A DNA stretch of 64,000 nucleotides from Pseudomonas sp. B33.4 (GTDB lineage Bacteria > Pseudomonadota > Gammaproteobacteria > Pseudomonadales > Pseudomonadaceae): positions 3,029,001 to 3,093,000 of the forward strand of contig NZ_CP140706.1 of NCBI RefSeq assembly GCF_034555375.1. The letters are read 5' to 3'. Position numbers and translations under genes: made by a program. The notes under the pieces are model-generated. The model had not been told where the DNA came from. It worked only from the letters and a program-made list of their open reading frames with translations, and made no database searches. Each line of letters opens with the position of its first letter. The first letter of the stretch is position 1. Positions 27,692 through 37,112 of this stretch are shown here, in pieces.

Positions 27692-29362
27692 TCAGCTTTT
27701 GATCATCTCCCGCACCTTGGCGGTCAGCAGATCGAAGGTGAACGGTTTGGTGATCATCTGCATCCCCGAATCGAGGAAGCCGCCACGCACTGCTGCGTGC
27801 TCGGCGTAGCCGGTGATAAACAAGACTTTCAAACCTGGCCGATATTGTCGGCCAACCTCCGCCAGTTGCCGGCCGTTCATGCCCGGCAGGCCGACGTCGC
27901 TGATCAGCAGGTCGATGCGCTGCGCCGAGTTCAGAATCGGCACGGCGCTGTCGGCATCGCTGGCTTCGACAAAGGCATAACCCAATTCACCGAGCACCGC
28001 GCAAACCAGCACGCGCACGGCTGGGTCGTCCTCGACGATCAGCACGGTTTCGCCGTCCAGCGCGTCCGGGGCCTGTTGAACAGCGGAGTCGGGACTGGAC
28101 AGTTCTTCGCCGCGAAAGCGTGGCAGGTAGAGTCTGACCGTGGTGCCTTCGTCGATTTCGCTGTCGATCGAGACATGCCCTCGGGACTGCTTGCTGAAAC
28201 CGTAGATCATCGACAGACCGAGGCCGGTGCCCTGGCCGATCGGTTTGGTGGTGAAAAAGGGATCGAACGCGCGGTTGATGACACTTTGCGGCATACCGCT
28301 GCCGTTATCGGTGACACTGAGCATTACGTAATCACCGGGTTCAAGATTGCTGTAGGCCTCGGTGAATTCACGCTTGAGCACCTGATTGCTGGTCTCGATC
28401 ACCAGTTTGCCGCCGTCGGGCATGGCGTCGCGGGCATTGATCACCAGGTTGAGCAGGGCACTTTCGAGTTGATTGGGGTCGGCCTCGGCGACCCACAGTT
28501 TGTCGTTGAGGCGCATGTCCAGTTGAATGCTTTCGTTGAGGCTGCGTTGCAGCAACTCACCCATCGACAGCACCAGGGTGTTCATCTGCACGGCTTTTGA
28601 GTCGAGCGATTGCCGGCGCGAGAACGCCAGCAGACGGTGGGTCAGACTGGCAGCGCGATTGGCCGAAGTCACGCCCAGATCAATCAGGCTGTCGAGGTCA
28701 TCCAGACGTCCACGGGCCAGGCGCCGACGCAGCAACTCGAGGCTGCCGATGATGCCGGTCAGCATGTTGTTGAAGTCGTGGGCGATACCGCCAGTGAGCT
28801 GGCCGACCGCTTCCATTTTCTGCGACTGGCGCAGCGCTTCTTCGTTATGCCGCAGTTGTGCGGTGCGCTCTTCGACCTGTTGCTCAAGGGTTTCCAGTGT
28901 CGACTGCAAACGCCGCTCGCTTTCGCTCAGATCGACCAGCCGGTCGCGCGCCTCGTATTGTCGTCGTCGGCCACGCAGTGCGGCTGACACCATACTGACC
29001 AGTGTTGCGGGATGAAACGGCCGTTCAAGAAAGCTTACGTTGCCCAGCAGATCGCTCAGCCGCGAAGAGGGGCCTTGTTCCTGACCGCCGTGATGGGTCA
29101 GCAACACAATCGGCAGATCCGACCAGGCCGGTTGCTGTTCAAGGTGCAGGAACAGCGCTTCCAGTTCCGGCCCGCGCAAGGCTTCGGCGGCGACCAGCAA
29201 CAGACCGGCACCCAGTTCGAGCTCCGAGCACAGCGCACCCAGAGTTGGCGTGACGACTCCCGCGTAGCCGACCTCGTTGAGGATCATCAGCGCAATCTGG
29301 CTGTCGCGACCCACGGGCGCCAGAATCAGCGCCCGTTCGGCCAGCGGCACCTGAACCGTCAC
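27692..29362 (-). CDS. Hybrid histidine kinase (pseudo-receiver-HisKA-HATPase-REC)
   Basis: A 556-residue soluble kinase. About the first 130 residues look like a receiver-like domain lacking a clear acceptor Asp ([39 protein letters not shown]). A short coiled coil leads to HisKA with His195 in [13 protein letters not shown], then HATPase ([37 protein letters not shown]), and a C-terminal receiver with [13 protein letters not shown]. Its start overlaps the kaiC-like stop by four bases, so kinase and KaiC-like ATPase are made together; a direct partnership like KaiC with SasA is a fair inference. Confidence 0.94.
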   Translation of the reverse strand: MTVQVPLAERALILAPVGRDSQIALMILNEVGYAGVVTPTLGALCSELELGAGLLLVAAEALRGPELEALFLHLEQQPAWSDLPIVLLTHHGGQEQGPSSRLSDLLGNVSFLERPFHPATLVSMVSAALRGRRRQYEARDRLVDLSESERRLQSTLETLEQQVEERTAQLRHNEEALRQSQKMEAVGQLTGGIAHDFNNMLTGIIGSLELLRRRLARGRLDDLDSLIDLGVTSANRAASLTHRLLAFSRRQSLDSKAVQMNTLVLSMGELLQRSLNESIQLDMRLNDKLWVAEADPNQLESALLNLVINARDAMPDGGKLVIETSNQVLKREFTEAYSNLEPGDYVMLSVTDNGSGMPQSVINRAFDPFFTTKPIGQGTGLGLSMIYGFSKQSRGHVSIDSEIDEGTTVRLYLPRFRGEELSSPDSAVQQAPDALDGETVLIVEDDPAVRVLVCAVLGELGYAFVEASDADSAVPILNSAQRIDLLISDVGLPGMNGRQLAEVGRQYRPGLKVLFITGYAEHAAVRGGFLDSGMQMITKPFTFDLLTAKVREMIKS

Positions 29363-30876
29363 AAGGTCTCTTCCTGAAGCAACGGATTGCTCGCGCCGAG
29401 GTAAGTCGGTACGCCGCGCAGTACGCCCTGAAAGGCTTCCAGCGGTTCGCCGATGGTCATGCCTTGCGTGGAAATGCGGTATTCACGAATGGTCGATTCG
29501 TGGCTGCCGGTACGTTTCTTGATGATGGAAATCGCCCGGCGGACTTTGCCCAGTGCTTCGAAGTAGCGCAACAGAATCACCGTGTCAGCCAGATAAGTAA
29601 TGTCGACCGGCGCCTGCATGTCGCCGACCAAACCATGCTGGGCGACCGTCATGAACGTCGCCGCGCCTTTGCGGTTCAGGTACAGCAGCAATTCGTGCAT
29701 GTGCAGGACCAGCGCGTTCTCTTCCGGCATCGCCGCCTGATAGCCATTGATGCTGTCGATGACCACGGTTTTGATCTCGCCCTCATCGACACAGCGCCGG
29801 ACGCGATGGGAGAACTCGCCCGGCGAAAGCTCGGCGGCGTCGACCTGCTCGATCAACAGATTGCCGGTAGCCTGCAACGCCTTGAGATCGATGCCGATGT
29901 TCTTCATGCGTTCGAACAGCAGGCCGAGCTCTTCATCGAAGATAAACAGCGCGGCTTTTTCGCCACGACCCACGGCAGCGGCGGCGAAGATCATCGAGAT
30001 CAACGATTTGCCGGTGCCGGCAGGGCCGAGAATCAGCGTGCTGGAACCGGTCTCGATACCGCCGCCGAGCAGTGCGTCCATTTCCGCGATGCCGCTGGTC
30101 AACTGCAAGCGTGCATAGTCGCCGCGGTGTTCAGCCGCCACCAGCCGCGGGAACACATGCACGCCATCGCCCATGATGGTGAAGTCGTGAAAACCACCGC
30201 GATACTTCTGCCCACGGTACTTGACCACCCGCACGCGTCGCCGCTCGGCGCCATAGTTAGGGGTCAGTTCCTCCAGACGAATCACCCCGTGCGCAACGCT
30301 GTGCACGGTCTTGTCGAGGGACTCGGTGGTCAGGTCGTCAAGCAGCACGACGGTGGCGTTATAGCGCACGAAGTAATGCTTGATCGCCAGAATCTGCCGG
30401 CGATAGCGCAACGAGCTTTGTGCGAGCAAACGGATCTCCGACAGGCTGTCGAGCACGACTCTCGTCGGTTTGAAGCGCTCGACCGCCTCGAAAATCTGCT
30501 TGGTGGCTTCGCCCAGCTCCAGGTCGGAGGAGTACAGCAGACTCTGCTGGTGTTCAGCATTGAGCAGGCTTTCCGGGGGCGTCAGCTCGAAGATCTTGAT
30601 GTTGTCATCCAGCGTCCAGCCGTGGGACAACGCCCCTTGCCGCAGTTCGCGCTCGGTTTCCGAGAGCGTGATGTACAACGAGCGTTCGCCGGCTTTCGCG
30701 CCGGCCAGGAGAAAATGCAAAGCGACCGTGGTTTTGCCGGTTCCGGGTTCACCCTCCAGCAAGAAAACATGACCGCGAGACAAACCACCGGCGAGGATGT
30801 CATCCAGACCCACAATGCCGGTAGCGGCTTTCGCACTGATCAACTCGTTAGAAGTAGACAAAAAATGCCCTCTCAT
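29359..30876 (-). CDS. KaiC-like two-domain RecA-fold ATPase
   Basis: A 505-residue protein with tandem KaiC domains, close to the 519 residues of cyanobacterial KaiC. Walker A motifs are GEPGTGKTT (about 42-50) and GPAGTGKS (about 283-290). The Glu pair of the second domain is kept (FIFDEELG); in the first domain only one Glu remains (ITLSETE). At the KaiC Ser431-Thr432 phosphosites this protein reads Thr427-Tyr428 (in DITYLADT), so only one typical acceptor remains. No kaiA or kaiB is seen. Non-cyanobacterial KaiC homologs are linked to stress responses; its partner is likely the kinase encoded next. Start: ATG at 30876 has no ribosome site; a TTG five codons later (30861) follows GAGAGGG at six bases and may be the true start. 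Confidence 0.93.
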   Translation of the reverse strand: MRGHFLSTSNELISAKAATGIVGLDDILAGGLSRGHVFLLEGEPGTGKTTVALHFLLAGAKAGERSLYITLSETERELRQGALSHGWTLDDNIKIFELTPPESLLNAEHQQSLLYSSDLELGEATKQIFEAVERFKPTRVVLDSLSEIRLLAQSSLRYRRQILAIKHYFVRYNATVVLLDDLTTESLDKTVHSVAHGVIRLEELTPNYGAERRRVRVVKYRGQKYRGGFHDFTIMGDGVHVFPRLVAAEHRGDYARLQLTSGIAEMDALLGGGIETGSSTLILGPAGTGKSLISMIFAAAAVGRGEKAALFIFDEELGLLFERMKNIGIDLKALQATGNLLIEQVDAAELSPGEFSHRVRRCVDEGEIKTVVIDSINGYQAAMPEENALVLHMHELLLYLNRKGAATFMTVAQHGLVGDMQAPVDITYLADTVILLRYFEALGKVRRAISIIKKRTGSHESTIREYRISTQGMTIGEPLEAFQGVLRGVPTYLGASNPLLQEETL

Positions 30877-30993
30877 GACTAGGGGAAGCGAGGCCGTCGA
30901 CTGAATCGAACGGCCTGATTAACTTGACCCTTTGGCGTGATGGCAGTTCCGAAATTCCTTGCGGGATGTGTCGAACGAGCTGTCGAAAGTGCT

Positions 30994-32049
30994 TCAGAGA
31001 CCTTGTTGCAGCGCCGGATCATCCGGATTGAGCTGCTCCAGCTGTGCCAACAGAATCTGCACATTCTGCAGTTGGCCGCTTTCTTTCCAGTAATTGATCA
31101 GCAAGACCCGCGCCTTGCGGTCCGCAGGGTGACGCTGGACGATTTCCTGCAACTGCTTCTGCGCCGCTTCCAGTTCTTCGGCGCTGTGCAGGGTGGTGGC
31201 GAGGTCGTAGCGATAATCCTTGTTGTCGGGCTCAAGCTCGACGGCTTTGGACAAACCGAGCAGGGCGTATTCACGCTGATCGTGGTGCAACAGCCAAAGA
31301 CCCAAGGCATGTTGCAGATAAGCCGAGTCAGGTTGTGCCTTGAGTTGCTGGCCCAGCAGTTGCCGGGCGGCGTCGGTTTGGCCCTGGCGATCGAGGACAT
31401 CGATCTGCATCACCAGCGCAGGCAGATTGCCGGGCTCCAGACGCAATGTGTTGTCGAGTGCGACCTGCGCCTCTTTGAGTTCAGCGTTGTGGATATGCAG
31501 GCGAGCCAGTTGCGCGTAGTTGGCGGCGCTTTCGGGCTGCGCCTTGAGTGTCTGTTCCCAGCCATCAATCGCTTGTTGCAGCGGTGCGAAATACAGACCC
31601 AGTTCATCCGGCGTCAAGCCCAGCAGGGCGTTGATCGCGGCAAAACGCACGGTTTGATCTTCATCTTCGAGCATCGGCCCGAGCAACAGGCTGCGTTGTC
31701 CGCCCGGCACCAGTCCCACCACGCTTTTTATCGCCGCCAGCCGTACTTCGGGGGCTTCGTTCTGCAGGTCCGTATCGGCCAGTTTCAGCGCTTGCGGGCT
31801 CGGGTAGTTGGGCAGCTCGCCGTGCAGCCACACGCGTCGTTTGACCGAGATGTCCGGGCGGCCCAACTGTTGATACAACTGACGCGCCGCGCCCGGCTCA
31901 CCCGTGCGCGCGGCATTCAACGCTTCGCTATAGCCATGCTTGATCGCGTCGGGAATGACCGGGGCGGTGCTGCGCACGGACAACCAGGCCACGCTGATGA
32001 CAAGCACAAGGCCCAGGCTGATAAGCAGGTAGCGGCGAGACTGAGGCAT
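30994..32049 (-). CDS. Membrane-anchored TPR protein
   Basis: A 351-residue protein starting at the ATG at 32049 (MPQSRRYLLISLG); an upstream in-frame extension is rejected. One N-terminal membrane anchor (YLLISLGLVLVISVAWLSV) is followed by HEAT-like helices around 80-145 (EVRLAAIKSVVGLVPGG, VRFAAINALLGLTPDE) and then TPR helices to the end (NYAQLARLHIHNAELKEAQ, YLQHALGLWLLHHDQREYAL and others). It is probably a periplasmic scaffold; similar proteins occur as cytochrome- or exporter-associated TPR factors, but no specific function is claimed. It is divergent from the efflux operon. Confidence 0.85.
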   Translation of the reverse strand: MPQSRRYLLISLGLVLVISVAWLSVRSTAPVIPDAIKHGYSEALNAARTGEPGAARQLYQQLGRPDISVKRRVWLHGELPNYPSPQALKLADTDLQNEAPEVRLAAIKSVVGLVPGGQRSLLLGPMLEDEDQTVRFAAINALLGLTPDELGLYFAPLQQAIDGWEQTLKAQPESAANYAQLARLHIHNAELKEAQVALDNTLRLEPGNLPALVMQIDVLDRQGQTDAARQLLGQQLKAQPDSAYLQHALGLWLLHHDQREYALLGLSKAVELEPDNKDYRYDLATTLHSAEELEAAQKQLQEIVQRHPADRKARVLLINYWKESGQLQNVQILLAQLEQLNPDDPALQQGL

Positions 32050-32208
32050 GCAGGTTTCCGAAACAGGCGTACTTGAGCAGAGCGGCAAGCTTCGGTCAGC
32101 TCGGCCCACGAGTCAAACCCTGTGCATGCGAATCGCCCTACACGCTGTGTCGACTCAGTTACCCGTCAGGCTTTCGATGCAGTGTCTACGCTTGCAGAAG
32201 TCGTTTCG

Positions 32209-34356
32209 ATGAGTGTGCCCATGCAAGCCCTGTTCAATTATTTCAAGGCAGTGATCCACCCCGGTCAGGCCGTTCTGCTGTTTGCCCTGCGAACCATTGC
32301 GGCGGGGTTGCTGACATTGTATCTGGCGTTTCTGTTCGACCTCGATCAGCCCAAGTGGTCGATCATGGCGGTGGTCATTGTCAGCCAGCCGCTGGCCGGT
32401 ATGGCGCTGGCGCGCAGTTTCGGTCAGGTGATCGGCACGACCCTCGGAGCGGCGGTGGCGGTGTTGATCATGGCCATTTTCCCCCAGGCGCCGCTGCCAT
32501 TCATCACCACCCTGGCCCTGTGGCTGGCGCTGTGTACGGCCGGCGGCACGTTGCTGCGTTACACCAGTTCGCAGGCGTTCGTGCTCAGTGGTTACACGGC
32601 AGTGGTGGTGGCATTGCTGGCGATTCCGGATCAGGACGGTACATTTCTGCTGGCGGTTACCCGCGTCACCGAGACCTTGCTGGCCGTGGTATGCGTCTGT
32701 GTGGTCAGTCTGCTGACGGCTCGCCCGCAAGCCGTGGCCAAGGGATATTTCGCCAAGGTTGATCAGGTGATCAAACTCGCCGCCAGCCACGCTGCGGCGG
32801 TGCTGCGTACGGAAGAAAGCGAGGCCGAGTTCCAGCGCCGGCAAATGCAGTTGCTCGGCGAGATCAGCGCACTTGAAGGCTTGCGGCGGCACTTGTATTT
32901 CGATGCGCCACGTTTGCGCAGCGCAAACAATCTGGTGCTGTTGCTCGGCAATCAGTTGATGTTGCTCACCTCGCGGCTGACGGCTTTACGGCATCAGCGG
33001 CAGTTGCTCACCGAGCGCTGGGAGGGCGATCTGCCACTGGCAGTCCAGCGACTGCGCGCCGAAGAACTCGCGGTGCTTGATCAATTGGCGGAGCAGGGGC
33101 GTTCGGTATCGGCCGATGCGCGTCATCGTTTCATCACATTGCAGAAGCAATTCGATGACCTGGCCTATGAGGCCGAACAATTGACCGAGGACATGAGTGC
33201 CACGCTGCGTTCCCTCGCTTGGGCGTTGCGCTGGGAGCAGGCGCGGCTGCTGCAACAACTCGAACAGATCCTTGAGTTGAGCGATGCCATTCAGGAAGGC
33301 AGGGAAGCCAGTTGCCTCTATCGCGGTCAGGCGAGCCCGCTGCATCTGGACTTCACGCTGGCGTCGATGAATGCCATCCGCGCTTTCACTGCGTTGCTGG
33401 TCGCGGGGCTGATCTGGATCGAAACCGCGTGGGACGGTGCCCGTGGCGGGATGATTCTGGTGGGCATCCTTTGTTCGCTGATGGCGACGTTCCCGCGCCC
33501 CTTGCTGGCAGCGCAGAGCTACGCACGGGGGTTGGGACTGGCGTTGCTGGTGTCGGCGCTCTATCAGTTCATGCTGGTGCCCTCGATCAGTGACTTCGAG
33601 CCGCTGGCGCTGATGATCGCGCCATTGTTGTATGTCATCGCGGTGGGACTGGCGAGCCCTGCGACAGCCGGTATCGGCATGGGACTGGGCTTGTCGAGCT
33701 TCCTGATGATCGGCCCGCAGAATGTCGGTACCGGGCAGAACACCGCCATTCAATGGTTCGAGTTTGCCGGCGCCTATGTCAGCGCGGCGATGCTGGCGTT
33801 GATCGTCTACGCGTGGATTTTCCCGTTCCGCCCGGCGCTGCGAATTCGCCGTTTGTACAACGAAGCACGCGAACAGGTGTATGCCTTGAGCAAGTTGCCG
33901 GCCACCGATGAACAGCAATTTGCCTTCGAAAGCCGCATGGTCGATCGCCTGACCAGCATGCTTGGCCTGCTGCCGGCGGTGAACAGCCGCGCCATGCAGC
34001 AACTGTATGAGATCAGCCTGGCCTGCGTAGCACTGGGCGTAGCGATACACCAGTTGCGACAACAGGCACAGCACAACGCGCTGCTGACGGACACCTTCAC
34101 TCAGCGCCTGTCTTCGGCATTGCGCAAGACCGGGCGTTTTGTGGCCGGGCGCCAGGATGTTCAACTGGCGCCCTTGCTCGACACGCTGCACGCATTGGGC
34201 GACGAGCTGGATGAGCTGCACGTCGCCAGCCATGAGCATGTGTGGTCGCTGTTCCGTATGCGCGTGGCCTTGTTGATCGTCGTGTCATTTCTGCAGCGCC
34301 ACGGTGAAACCCTGCAGCGTTCTGTTCCGGTAGGAGAAGCAGCCCTTGCCCATTGA
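32209..34356 (+). CDS. FUSC/AaeB-type aromatic-acid efflux membrane protein
   Basis: A 715-residue inner-membrane protein of the fusaric-acid-resistance/AaeB family. The ATG at 32209 is preceded by AGAAG. Two membrane blocks of about five segments each are seen (about 20-170 and 390-540), separated by a long helical cytoplasmic part, as in the family: the first includes LFALRTIAAGLLTLYLAFLF and WSIMAVVIVSQPLAG. A C-terminal helical region follows. With the next two genes it forms the AaeB-AaeX-AaeA layout of export pumps for hydroxylated aromatic acids and fusaric acid. Neighbours give no clue to the inducer. Confidence 0.93.
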   Translation: MSVPMQALFNYFKAVIHPGQAVLLFALRTIAAGLLTLYLAFLFDLDQPKWSIMAVVIVSQPLAGMALARSFGQVIGTTLGAAVAVLIMAIFPQAPLPFITTLALWLALCTAGGTLLRYTSSQAFVLSGYTAVVVALLAIPDQDGTFLLAVTRVTETLLAVVCVCVVSLLTARPQAVAKGYFAKVDQVIKLAASHAAAVLRTEESEAEFQRRQMQLLGEISALEGLRRHLYFDAPRLRSANNLVLLLGNQLMLLTSRLTALRHQRQLLTERWEGDLPLAVQRLRAEELAVLDQLAEQGRSVSADARHRFITLQKQFDDLAYEAEQLTEDMSATLRSLAWALRWEQARLLQQLEQILELSDAIQEGREASCLYRGQASPLHLDFTLASMNAIRAFTALLVAGLIWIETAWDGARGGMILVGILCSLMATFPRPLLAAQSYARGLGLALLVSALYQFMLVPSISDFEPLALMIAPLLYVIAVGLASPATAGIGMGLGLSSFLMIGPQNVGTGQNTAIQWFEFAGAYVSAAMLALIVYAWIFPFRPALRIRRLYNEAREQVYALSKLPATDEQQFAFESRMVDRLTSMLGLLPAVNSRAMQQLYEISLACVALGVAIHQLRQQAQHNALLTDTFTQRLSSALRKTGRFVAGRQDVQLAPLLDTLHALGDELDELHVASHEHVWSLFRMRVALLIVVSFLQRHGETLQRSVPVGEAALAH

Positions 34357-34546
34357 TTTCGAGATCGGCGGCGTCTACCTGCCGCCCATTGCCCAGGCGT
34401 TATTGTTGGCCATACCGATATTCATGGTGCTGGACTGGGGGTTGCGGCGCCTGGGTGTATTGCGTCTGGTCTGGCATGAAGCGCTGTTCGAAGGAGCCTT
34501 GTATGCCTGCGTCTGTGCCACGTTGATTTTGCTGATGGGAGCCTGA
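34346..34546 (+). CDS. DUF1656 small membrane protein (AaeX type)
   Basis: A 66-residue protein with two membrane helices, matching DUF1656/AaeX. The N-terminus PIDFEIGGVYLPPI is the family signature. It begins with TTG at 34346, overlapping the end of the pump gene by eleven bases, with GGAG at about 34332 as ribosome site. It is always found between the FUSC and HlyD subunits in such operons; exact role unknown. Confidence 0.92.
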   Translation: MPIDFEIGGVYLPPIAQALLLAIPIFMVLDWGLRRLGVLRLVWHEALFEGALYACVCATLILLMGA

Positions 34547-34550
34547 TGCC

Positions 34551-35495
34551 TTGAAAGTGTTATTCACGCGATTGATCACGCTGGCAGTGGTGTTGCTGGC
34601 GATCGTGCTCGGCTGGTTTGCCTGGGAGCATTACACCCGCGCGCCGTGGACTCGCGATGCCCGGGTGAGAGCGGATGTGGTGACGCTGTCGGCTGACGTC
34701 TCCGGGCGCATTGTCCGCCTCGCGGTGCAGGACAATCAGCATGTCGACAAGGGCCAGCTGCTGATGGAGATCGACCCGGCGCGTTACCGTCTGGCGGTGG
34801 AGCATTCGCGCCGCGAGGTGGAAGTGGCCAAGGCAACGCTGGGGCAATCGCAAGCGGCCATCGTTGCCAGTGAAGCCTTGCTCAAACAGCGGCAAAGCGA
34901 AGAACGTCGGCGGCGCACGCTCAAGCAGGGTTTCGCGATTTCCGGGGAAGAATGGGAAAAATCCAGTACCGATGTGGCGGTGGCTCAGGCCGACCTGTTA
35001 CGCAATCAGGCCAATCTCGGTCTGGCCGAGGCTAACGTGCAACTGGCGATTGCCGCGTTGACCCAGGCCGAACTGGATTTGCAGCGCACCCGTGTCGAAT
35101 CCCCGGTCAGCGGCTATGTCACTAACCTGCTGACTCGCGAAGGTGACTACGCAGTAAGTGGCGGCGCCTTATTGGCGCTGGTTGACAGCGATTCGTTCTA
35201 CATCAGTGGTTACTTCGAAGAAACCAAGCTGCCACGAATCGTGGAGGGTGATCGGGTTCGCGTTCAGTTGATGAGCGGCGAAATCTTCGGCGGCACCGTG
35301 CAAAGCATTGCCTTCGCCATTGCCGACCGGGAAAACGCGCCGGGCAGCCGGTTACTGGCCAACATCAACCCGAGTTACACGTGGGTAAAACTGGCACAGC
35401 GGGTGCCGGTGCGGATCGAGATTGATGGTGACTACGCCGGCAAGAACCGCCTGCGTGCGGGCACCACAGCGACCGTCACCGTGCTGGAAAACTGA
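34551..35495 (+). CDS. HlyD/AaeA-type membrane fusion protein
   Basis: A 314-residue periplasmic adaptor with one N-terminal membrane helix (LITLAVVLLAIVLGWFAW). The lipoyl half-motifs are GRIVRLAVQDNQHVDKGQLL and, later, RVESPVSGYVTNLLTREGDYA, on either side of a helical hairpin (about 75-165). A beta-barrel part with the ISGYFEETKLPRI motif follows. It starts at a TTG at 34551, five bases after the DUF1656 stop. It connects the FUSC pump to an outer-membrane channel that is not encoded in this operon. Confidence 0.94.
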   Translation: MKVLFTRLITLAVVLLAIVLGWFAWEHYTRAPWTRDARVRADVVTLSADVSGRIVRLAVQDNQHVDKGQLLMEIDPARYRLAVEHSRREVEVAKATLGQSQAAIVASEALLKQRQSEERRRRTLKQGFAISGEEWEKSSTDVAVAQADLLRNQANLGLAEANVQLAIAALTQAELDLQRTRVESPVSGYVTNLLTREGDYAVSGGALLALVDSDSFYISGYFEETKLPRIVEGDRVRVQLMSGEIFGGTVQSIAFAIADRENAPGSRLLANINPSYTWVKLAQRVPVRIEIDGDYAGKNRLRAGTTATVTVLEN

Positions 35496-35499
35496 TCCC

Positions 35500-35584
35500 T
35501 GTAGGAGCTGCCGCAGGCTGCGATCTTTTGATCTGCTCTTTTAAAGCAAAGTCAAAAGATCGCAGCCTGCGGCAGCTCTTACAG
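35500..35584. repeat. REP pair after the efflux operon
   Basis: Inverted copies of the GTAGGAGCTGCCGCAGGCTGCGATC element at 35501-35525 and about 35555-35583, just past the adaptor gene's stop, between convergent operons. Confidence 0.92.
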
Positions 35585-35608
35585 AAGAGGGTGTGATTTT
35601 CGAGGCAT

Positions 35609-35648
35609 AAAAAAACCCCGCGACCGAATGATACGCGGGGCAAAAAAA
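35609..35648 (-). terminator. Rho-independent terminator of mexEF-oprN
   Basis: Stem CCCCGCG / CGCGGGG around 35616-35640, with a run of T on the reverse strand after the stem (the AAAAAAA at 35609-35615 read in reverse). It lies about 45 bases past the oprN stop. Confidence 0.85.
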
Positions 35649-35690
35649 TTGGTTGGTTGCGGCCAACCAAAGGAGCTCTTTAACAATCGA

Positions 35691-37112
35691 TTACTTGCTG
35701 GCGACTGTCTCCGGTTGCCAGCCGCCGCCAAGGGCTTTGTAGATCGCAACGATGCCGCGATACAGGTCGACTTCGGCCTGGGCCTGACTGTCTTCGGCGT
35801 TCAGGCGTTCACGCTGGGCGTCGAGCAGCACGAGGAAGTCAGTCGTACCCTCGCGATAGCGGATTTCAGCGAGGTCGGCAGCCTTGCGGCTCGATTCGCT
35901 TTGACGGATCAGCGAGATCAGGCGCTGCTGACGTTTGCCGTAATCGCTGAAGGCGTTTTCCGACTCTTCCAGTGCCAGCAGTACTTGTTGCTCGTAAGTC
36001 GCCAGTGCGCCTTCGGCATCGGCATCGGCGCCGCGCAAACGGGCACGCACGCTGCCAAGGTCGAACGCCGCCCAGGTGATGCTTGGGCCGAGTGCCCAGG
36101 CGTTGGCCGCCGAGGAACCGATCTGCGAACCACGTCCGGCGGTCCAGCCGAGGAAGCCACTGAGGCTGACTCGTGGGAACAGATCGGCTTTCGCCACGCC
36201 GATGCGCGCCGTGGCCGAAGCCAGTTTGCGTTCGGCGCTGAGAATGTCCGGGCGACGCTGCAGCAGTTCGCCCGGATCACCGATCGGCAAGGCCTTGGCA
36301 ATCGCCGGCAAGTCTTTCGGGCTCAGATCGACGGTCAACTTGTCCGGACGCTCACCGAGCAGGGTAGCGATACGGTTTTTCTGCCGAACCTGTTCCGCCT
36401 GCAATTGCGGCACGCTGGCTTCGACCGAGGCCAGACGGGCGTCGGCACGTTCGACATCGAGCTGATCGCCAACGCCGGCATCACGCAGGCTGATGGTGAT
36501 CTTGCGCGACTCCTGCTGGTTGTTCAGGTTGGCCACGGCGATTTTCTCGCGCAGCTGAGCGCCACGCAGTTGACCGTAAGCGTCCACCAGTTCGGCAATC
36601 ATGGTGACTTGCAGTTGATACAGGTCGGCTTCGGCCGCTTGCTGGTCGGCGTCGCTGGCTTCCAGATTGCGCTGGATGCGCCCGAACAGATCGAGTTCCC
36701 AGGCCATGTCCAGGCCCAGATCATAGCGTTCGCTATTGACCCGGTCGGTGGTCTGGCCGGGAATCTGGCCCTTGCCCAAGTCACTGCTGGCGCGGCTGGT
36801 GATGGTCGGCATCGCATCGTTGCTGGCATCGTCGCGGATTGCCCGGGCGGCTTTCCAGCGGGCGAACGCCACGCGCAGTTCACGGTTGCCTTGCAGCGAT
36901 TGGGTCACCAACTGGTTGAGGGTCGGATCGTCGAATTGCTGCCACCAGATGCCTTCGAATTTCGAACGGTCGAAGTTCTTTTGCCCGGCGGCGCCGTCGG
37001 TGACGGCCGTGATGTTGGCCGCCTCCGTGGCTGGGGTCTTGTAGTCGGGGCCGACGGCGCAGGCACTGAGGGCCAGCACCAGCAGACTCGGCAGGAAGAC
37101 TTTCAGACTCAT
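35691..37112 (-). CDS. oprN: Outer-membrane efflux channel OprN
   Basis: A 473-residue TolC-type outer-membrane lipoprotein of the NodT/OprM class. The signal peptide ends in LSAC with Cys18 acylated, followed by the family's AVGPDYKTP. The two repeated helical-hairpin/strand halves are seen in ELRVAFARWKAARAIRDDAS and RRPDILSAERKLASATARIGVAKADLFP. Length matches P. aeruginosa OprN (472). Its ATG overlaps the mexF stop by four bases. It forms the exit duct of the MexEF pump. Confidence 0.93.
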   Translation of the reverse strand: MSLKVFLPSLLVLALSACAVGPDYKTPATEAANITAVTDGAAGQKNFDRSKFEGIWWQQFDDPTLNQLVTQSLQGNRELRVAFARWKAARAIRDDASNDAMPTITSRASSDLGKGQIPGQTTDRVNSERYDLGLDMAWELDLFGRIQRNLEASDADQQAAEADLYQLQVTMIAELVDAYGQLRGAQLREKIAVANLNNQQESRKITISLRDAGVGDQLDVERADARLASVEASVPQLQAEQVRQKNRIATLLGERPDKLTVDLSPKDLPAIAKALPIGDPGELLQRRPDILSAERKLASATARIGVAKADLFPRVSLSGFLGWTAGRGSQIGSSAANAWALGPSITWAAFDLGSVRARLRGADADAEGALATYEQQVLLALEESENAFSDYGKRQQRLISLIRQSESSRKAADLAEIRYREGTTDFLVLLDAQRERLNAEDSQAQAEVDLYRGIVAIYKALGGGWQPETVASK

